From Phyllobacterium chamaecytisi (GTDB lineage Bacteria; Pseudomonadota; Alphaproteobacteria; Rhizobiales; Rhizobiaceae), in assembly GCF_020164455.1 (NCBI RefSeq), contig NZ_JAIQWW010000009.1:1-64000 (forward strand): DNA of 64,000 nt. Direction: 5' to 3'. The notes under the pieces are model-generated. The model saw nothing but the letters and a program-made list of their open reading frames with translations, was not told where the DNA came from and ran no database searches. Shown here one piece after another: positions 59,341 through 64,000 of this stretch. The position numbers and the translations under genes were made by a program. Positions within the stretch are counted from its first letter, which is position 1. The number at the start of each line of letters is the position of its first letter.

Positions 59341-61245
59341 CTACATTAGGCCGATATGTGCCGCGAGGACGGGACCCAGGGCAATGATGATGATACCGAC
59401 GAGTATCACGCCCAAGTAAGACCAGATCGCCTTCATCACTGCGACGGGCTCCACACCGCAAATCGCACAAGCCGTATAGAAGCCAACGCCGAACGGTGGC
59501 GCAAAGAGGCCGAGTCCCATCGCCATGACGGCTATCAATGCAAAATGCACCTCCGAGAGGCCAAAGTTCCCAGCCACGGGGAACAGCAGCGGGCCGAAAA
59601 GCACGACCGCGGGTATGCCTTCAAGGACGCTACCCAACACCATGAACACCATGATCGAGATTAAAAGGAAGCCATATGCACCGCCCGGAAGCCTCTCCGC
59701 CATGTCTGCCAGTGTGTCCGAGAAGCCAGACTGCACGAACCCCCAGGCCATCGCGTTCGCCGCGGCAAGGATGATGAAGATCACCCCCGTTAGTGTGGAT
59801 GCATCCTTCATCGAAACGTAAAGCTTCTTCCAGTCGAATCGACGCTCGATCACCAGGGTTAGGACCAGGATATAAGCGATCCCGATCGTAGCCACCTCGG
59901 TCGCAGTTGCGATCCCCTCGACCACCGCGCCACGGATGAGGAACGGCAGGACCAAGACAGGCACGGCCACCACCGCGAGCTTGCGCACGGTCCTCCAACT
60001 TGCCCTCTCGGTGGGAACGTCACCCGATTTCATGGCCCGGAAGCGCGACAGCACGCAGAGAAGAAACGCGAGCGCGAGCGCCGCGTACCAGCCCGCCGCG
60101 AAGAGCGCGCCGATGGAAACTCCGGTAACGGCTCCGGTCATGATCAGTATCAGGCTGGGCGGAATCGTCTCGGACATGGCGCAAGAAGCGGCCAGAAGGC
60201 CCACGATCTCACCATCCTGAGCGCCGCGCTTGCGCATTTCGGGCATAAGCACGGGTGCAATCGCGGCCATATCGGCGGCCTTGGAGCCGGAGATCCCAGA
60301 TACCAGGGCCATGGCCCCGACGAGAGCGTAGGACAGTCCGCCTTTGACGTGGCCGATCAACGCGACCAGCAGCTTGACCATATTATTAGCCATCCCCGAA
60401 ATTACGAGCATTGAGCCTAGTACGATGAAGAGCGGCGCCGACAGCAGCAGAATATGCGCCATGCCGGTCTCCATCCGCGCCGGCACTATTTCGAGGGGCG
60501 CATATGCAGCGAAGAGCACATACGCGGTAGCGGCAATGGCAAAGCAGAATGCGATAGGTACACCGATCGCGATACAGATACCGCCCAGGCCGAGGAAGAA
60601 GATCAGCAGGTTGTAATTGCCGAGATCGAGGAACGCGTTGCGCAGGAGCCACGCGGCTATCAGGACCACAGCCATTGTTCCGAAAGCCGCGATTGTCGGC
60701 CCCCAAGCCCATTCAGCGATCTTATCGATCAGCGAGCCTGCGGCTAGAAGGGCAATCAGCGCAAGCCCCACCACCAGCGCGCTCATTCTCCAGGCGGGCG
60801 AGATTTCGAGCGCGGGCGTCAGCAGTCCGAGATTCGCATGAGCTTCCTTGAACGCGAAATAGGCAAGCGGAGCCGAAATCAGCACGATCAGGATGAGACA
60901 GAGCGTCTCAAGATAAGCACGACCCGCGCGGGGCAGCATCTTGGCCAGAAAATCCAGTTTCAGGTGCTGCCCCGCATGAAAGGCCACGACCGAGCCGAGC
61001 ATGGCCTGCCAGATCAGGATCAGTTCGGCGAGCTCGTCCGACCAGACGAGGGGCGCGTGCAGGACATATCTGAAAAATACCGCTGCTGAGAGCAATACGA
61101 TCTCGGCGATCAGCATAACGGCCCCAATATGCCCGGCGACCGCGGCCAAGGCACCAAGTGCCATGGCCATTTGGGTCACCGGAGCGTGGCCAGCGATCCC
61201 GTGGTCGATACCCGTACCTTCAGAGTTGTGCGCGTTAACGGACAT
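59341..61245 (-). CDS. TRAP transporter small and large permease fusion (DctQ-DctM)
   Basis: A 634-residue inner-membrane protein. The first ~190 residues are a DctQ-type four-span domain with FRYVLHAPLVWSDELAELIL and QAMLGSVVAFHAGQHLKLDF. The rest is a DctM-type transporter with GSKAADMAAIAPVLMPEMRK, SETIPPSLILIMTGAVTGVS and a final HFALIAVMAMGLGLFAPPFG. Fusion of Q and M subunits is known in some TRAP systems. It starts 4 bases after the DctP stop, with GAGG as ribosome site. It uses the sodium gradient with the binding protein to import an organic acid or similar compound. Confidence 0.88.
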   Translation of the reverse strand: MSVNAHNSEGTGIDHGIAGHAPVTQMAMALGALAAVAGHIGAVMLIAEIVLLSAAVFFRYVLHAPLVWSDELAELILIWQAMLGSVVAFHAGQHLKLDFLAKMLPRAGRAYLETLCLILIVLISAPLAYFAFKEAHANLGLLTPALEISPAWRMSALVVGLALIALLAAGSLIDKIAEWAWGPTIAAFGTMAVVLIAAWLLRNAFLDLGNYNLLIFFLGLGGICIAIGVPIAFCFAIAATAYVLFAAYAPLEIVPARMETGMAHILLLSAPLFIVLGSMLVISGMANNMVKLLVALIGHVKGGLSYALVGAMALVSGISGSKAADMAAIAPVLMPEMRKRGAQDGEIVGLLAASCAMSETIPPSLILIMTGAVTGVSIGALFAAGWYAALALAFLLCVLSRFRAMKSGDVPTERASWRTVRKLAVVAVPVLVLPFLIRGAVVEGIATATEVATIGIAYILVLTLVIERRFDWKKLYVSMKDASTLTGVIFIILAAANAMAWGFVQSGFSDTLADMAERLPGGAYGFLLISIMVFMVLGSVLEGIPAVVLFGPLLFPVAGNFGLSEVHFALIAVMAMGLGLFAPPFGVGFYTACAICGVEPVAVMKAIWSYLGVILVGIIIIALGPVLAAHIGLM

Positions 61246-61249
61246 ATGT

Positions 61250-62266
61250 TTACCTCAGCGACTTTCCGAGTGAGGATTGAAGCACCTCCCAGGCCTCGGG
61301 GCCAACATTGCTTGCCCAGTTGGAATAGAAACCGGTGGCCTGCAGCGCACGTTGATAGACGCCGGCTGCGGGAGTTCCAAACTTCATGCCCAGCTTTTGG
61401 AGGTTTGTCTCCGACGCGCTAATGTGAGCGACGATATCCTCGCGCTGCTTGAGCGCGCTCTTCCGGAAGTTGCGAGCGACCACTTGCTGAATATTCTCGG
61501 GCAGACGGCTCCAGGCGCGTTGGTTCGCGATAGGCACCCAGCCGTCCCAGGTATGACCGGTCAGCGTGCAGTAATGTTGGACCTCGTAGTATTTGTAGCT
61601 CTCTATCACCGCCAGCGGATTCTCTTGCGCATCGACCGTCCCGGTCTGAAGCGCGGTGTAGAGGTCACCAAAGGCCATGGGCGTGGGTGAGGCGCCGAGT
61701 GCACTGAAGAGCGTCGTCAGGAATGGCGTGGGAGGGGTCCGAATGCGCACCCCCTTGAGGCTCGCCGGTTCGTTGAAGACGCCCAAGTTTGAGGTGACGT
61801 GTCGGAATCCGATGTCATGAATCGCGTCGATGACGACGAGCTCGCCCCGGGCTGCAATTTTGGCGGCGATATATTGCCCGAGCTTGCCGTCGATCGTCTG
61901 CCAGACCGTGTCGTAATCGTCGAAAACGAAGCCCAGCGTCGGAAGACCAAAAGTCCGGTCCAGCGTCGAAAGAATACCGAAAGACGAGGTCAGGAATTCT
62001 AGAGCACCCGATCGCACCTGGTTGAGCGTCTCGACCGGATTGCCCAGCGCACCGTTCGGGAATGCGCGGATCTTGAGACGGCCATCGGTTTCCTCCTCGA
62101 TAGTGGCCACTGCCTCGAGCATTCGCGCAGGCAAAGGTTCGTCCTTGCGCAGCTCTAGCCCAAGCTTGAAGTTGTACTCGGCCGCGCTTGCCTTGCCGCA
62201 AATAAATGGCATGGCAATCGTCGCGCTTGCCATCGCAAGGGCAGCTCGTCGCGTAATCACTGTCAT
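61250..62266 (-). CDS. TRAP transporter solute-binding protein (DctP family)
   Basis: Periplasmic binding protein, 338 residues. The N-terminus TRRAALAMASATIAMPFICG has twin arginines and a hydrophobic stretch, ending near KASAAEY. Hallmarks are IRTPPTPFLTTLFSALGASP, whose Arg usually binds the ligand carboxylate, and ALQTGTVDAQENPLAVIESY. A strong ribosome site GGAGG precedes the ATG at 62266, and a good promoter candidate lies at 62420-62448. It delivers the ligand to the fused permease encoded next. Confidence 0.88.
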   Translation of the reverse strand: MTVITRRAALAMASATIAMPFICGKASAAEYNFKLGLELRKDEPLPARMLEAVATIEEETDGRLKIRAFPNGALGNPVETLNQVRSGALEFLTSSFGILSTLDRTFGLPTLGFVFDDYDTVWQTIDGKLGQYIAAKIAARGELVVIDAIHDIGFRHVTSNLGVFNEPASLKGVRIRTPPTPFLTTLFSALGASPTPMAFGDLYTALQTGTVDAQENPLAVIESYKYYEVQHYCTLTGHTWDGWVPIANQRAWSRLPENIQQVVARNFRKSALKQREDIVAHISASETNLQKLGMKFGTPAAGVYQRALQATGFYSNWASNVGPEAWEVLQSSLGKSLR

Positions 62267-62419
62267 GATGTCTCCTCCCAGAGTCGGTCGGGAAGCCGCC
62301 CTCCCCTTGCTTTTAAGAACGGACTGTCGACCCCGCCGAAATCGGCCCTTCCTTGGCGACGACCGTCTTGCGTCAGTTTTAAGTTAATTCCTCCGTCCCA
62401 TATGTCGGGACAATGACCC

Positions 62420-62448
62420 ACATTACCGCCGCATGATCAATTAGTCAA
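62420..62448 (-). promoter_or_regulatory. Putative sigma-70-type promoter of the TRAP/amidohydrolase operon
   Basis: On the minus strand TTGACT (62448-62443) and TAATGT (62425-62420) are spaced by 17 bases, about 150 bases before the DctP start. TGATCAATTAGTCA covers the -35 region and is partly symmetric, so it could be a regulator site. The 291-base gap 62267-62557 holds nothing else I recognise. It suggests dctP onward is a separate transcript from the PRISE-type reductase gene. Confidence 0.5.
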
Positions 62449-62557
62449 TATACTTCAGGGGCCAAATGCCGCTCGCAAAGTATTGGACGTGGCATTGTTC
62501 GATCAAATGCAGCCTCGAAACGAAGTCTCCGGTTTGGCCGCGGTTGCATCGAGCTGA

Positions 62558-63637
62558 TCAGCGCGGCAGGATGCCCTGCTCCTGGAAACGACTAAGCCAG
62601 TGGAGGATCGCGTCCTCTGTATCCAGGCAATCCTCGAACCCAGCCTGACGCAACTTTATTGGGCTCATCAACCTGTCGAAGGGGCGGTCCTTTCCATAGC
62701 CCCAAGTCAGATCAGCCGTCTGCCAAGAGGCGCCTACCACCTGTTGCATCGAGAGCGCCTGCAGCCCCTCCCGGCGCACGATTTCTTCCCAGCGGCCAGA
62801 AAACTTCGGCATCTCGTCGCTGAGCTTCATCTGGACGTCTGCACCCACCTCCATTCGGAAATGCGCGGCAAAAGCCGGCCAGATGTCCCGCCAGACTGTC
62901 GCATCTCCGTTGACCACGTTAAAGGTCTCGCCAGCTGCATCTGGATGGGTGAAGCAGAATTCAGCCGCATGCGCGATTAGCCGGCTGTCGGCGCAAGCGG
63001 TCACGTAATTGCCCCCTCCGGGAAAGCACAGAGGTCGGCCAAGGTCGCGCATAACGCTGGCATAGACGCCGAGCGCCGCGCAGATATTCATCGGGCTGCC
63101 CAGCGCATCGCCAAGGATTAGCTGCGGTCGCAGGATAGAGAAGGACCAACCCTTCTCAGCCGAGTGTTGCCTCAGATAGTCCTCCTGCTGCCAGTAGAAG
63201 ATGTCATGCGACATCCGCGGCCAGCGCTCTTTCGCCGGGACTGGCACGCGGCCAAGATGCGAGCCATAGGCCTTGCCTCCCTGCAGGACGGTGAGATGTC
63301 TCAGATCCGCGGCTTCTTCGACCCCTTCCACAACATTGCGCAGCATCTTGAGATTGATCCCGGCCTGAGTATTGCTGCGCCATCCGGTCGCCAGATCCTC
63401 CTCTTCGTAAAGAGCGGCATAAAGTATGTGTGTCACTGGGGGCGCCTGCCGGAAGGCGGCGCGACAGTCTCCTTCATCGGTGAGATCCACCGATATGTGG
63501 TGCACGGGACGGCCATGACGCGGTGGGCGCCGCGACAACGTCACCACCTCCCAACCCGGAAGGTTCGAGAAATACTCCGATGCTGCTGCCCCAACCAGTC
63601 CGGTTGCCCCGACGATTAATATCCGATTCTCAGTCAT
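62558..63637 (-). CDS. PRISE-type short-chain dehydrogenase/reductase (progesterone 5-beta-reductase/iridoid synthase-like)
   Basis: A 359-residue NAD(P)-dependent reductase with an extended-SDR Rossmann start RILIVGATGLVGAAASEYF, YAALYEEEDLATGWRSN and the key stretch SHDIFYWQQEDYLRQH. In that stretch the PRISE enzymes carry a catalytic Tyr in NxxYYxxED-type form; the matching catalytic Lys lies in LTVLQGGKAYGSHLG. The family reduces enones (1,4-reduction) and is known from plants and bacteria. It precedes the TRAP operon on the same strand. It suggests metabolism of a terpenoid or other enone-containing compound (inference). Confidence 0.8.
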   Translation of the reverse strand: MTENRILIVGATGLVGAAASEYFSNLPGWEVVTLSRRPPRHGRPVHHISVDLTDEGDCRAAFRQAPPVTHILYAALYEEEDLATGWRSNTQAGINLKMLRNVVEGVEEAADLRHLTVLQGGKAYGSHLGRVPVPAKERWPRMSHDIFYWQQEDYLRQHSAEKGWSFSILRPQLILGDALGSPMNICAALGVYASVMRDLGRPLCFPGGGNYVTACADSRLIAHAAEFCFTHPDAAGETFNVVNGDATVWRDIWPAFAAHFRMEVGADVQMKLSDEMPKFSGRWEEIVRREGLQALSMQQVVGASWQTADLTWGYGKDRPFDRLMSPIKLRQAGFEDCLDTEDAILHWLSRFQEQGILPR

Positions 63638-63668
63638 CCTCTCTGCTCCCTGAAGCCTCTCATCCGGT

Positions 63669-64000
63669 TCAGAATGAGGCTCCGTCTTCAGTCTCGACGA
63701 TCTTGACGAGATCGCGGAACCGCTCAGGCACGATATTGGGATGTCCCACGGTGATCACCGACTGGAACAGCACCTCGAGTACTTCGCGCGGCGAAGCGCC
63801 TTGTTTAATGGCCGTGCGCATATGATGTCTGGTCTGTACGATCTCGCCAATCGCGAGGGTGTTGCCGACCATGCACAGAAGGCGGGTGCGGTTGTCGAGA
63901 ACTCGGCGACCATACATATCACTGTAGCCGAACTCGTAGAATGCCTTGGCGAAGTCCTCGTCAAGTGAACCGATGAAGGTCGCGTTGTCTAGCGTGTGCT
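63669..64000 (-). CDS. Carboxymuconolactone-decarboxylase-family protein, 5' end outside the window
   Basis: About 110 C-terminal residues are visible. HTLDNATFIGSLDEDFAKAF begins at the right edge, followed by LDNRTRLLCMVGNTLAIGEI and TRHHMRTAIKQGASPREVLE, then SVITVGHPNIVPERFRDL. The R-x-x-L-x-x-x...A-x-x-x-G-A-S-x-x-E-V-x-E pattern is that of the CMD family. The CxxC of the AhpD-like peroxidase branch is absent here, so a decarboxylase- or lactonase-like role is more likely. It ends 32 bases before the PRISE-type reductase and is probably in its transcript. Confidence 0.8.
   Translation of the reverse strand, partial: HTLDNATFIGSLDEDFAKAFYEFGYSDMYGRRVLDNRTRLLCMVGNTLAIGEIVQTRHHMRTAIKQGASPREVLEVLFQSVITVGHPNIVPERFRDLVKIVETEDGASF

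Noticed and set aside
1-64000. CRISPR arrays, tRNA or rRNA genes, and a replication origin
   Set aside because: No regularly spaced repeats, cloverleaf-like or rRNA-like stretches, or repABC/oriV features were noticed by eye.

Overview
The gene content points to an alphaproteobacterium of the order Hyphomicrobiales (Rhizobium/Ochrobactrum-like). The signs are a DUF982 protein, an Aap-type amino-acid transporter, a Fic/small-antitoxin pair, many ABC uptake systems with tightly overlapping genes, and rhizobial-type IS remnants. No rRNA, tRNA, CRISPR array or core informational gene was recognised, so this looks like an accessory replicon or a genomic-island-rich stretch. The assignment is inferred from gene families; no search was run.

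Layout. 1-4560 (minus): a dimethyl-sulfone monooxygenase (sfnG), two FMN reductases and a branched-chain-type ABC transporter that runs off the left edge. 4878-5710: a decayed Shedu-type (DUF4263) nuclease gene and an IS-like repeat cluster. 5803-9090 (minus): a compact five-gene ubiquitin-like conjugation cassette in the order Ubl, E2-like, JAB-E1 fusion, DUF6527, Clp-fold serine proteinase. Three of its four junctions are ATGA overlaps. A ribbon-helix-helix protein gene starts divergently, followed by a Fic toxin and its small antitoxin (9172-10233). This 5-10 kb block reads as a defence or conflict island and is the most interesting part of the window.

10.9-47.8 kb: a large nutrient-scavenging region dominated by organosulfur functions. 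Counting sfnG, there are eight luciferase-like (LLM) flavin monooxygenases, six ABC uptake systems or parts of them, two GNAT acetyltransferases, an M20 amidohydrolase, an Ssu-type sulfonate transporter and an OsmC-like protein. The block at 17.9-27.1 kb pairs amino-acid-type transport with acetyltransferase, deacylase and two monooxygenase types. That resembles, by inference, the N-acetylation route for S-alkyl-cysteine salvage known from the Bacillus subtilis ytmI operon. The block at 29.3-40.8 kb repeats much of this logic with a dipeptide-type transporter. IS remnants, a ParDE-like toxin-antitoxin pair and a broken desaturase gene lie at 40.8-43.0 kb.

48.2-55.1 kb: a TetR repressor and a divergent three-gene RND efflux operon with two matching operator dyads between them. 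A decayed IS481-type transposase gene abuts the RND stop codon. 56.2-64.0 kb (minus): a separate catabolic operon with a TRAP transporter, amidohydrolase, cyclase-family hydrolase, PRISE-type reductase, carboxymuconolactone-decarboxylase-like protein and two small related unknown proteins. It has the look of an independently acquired module.
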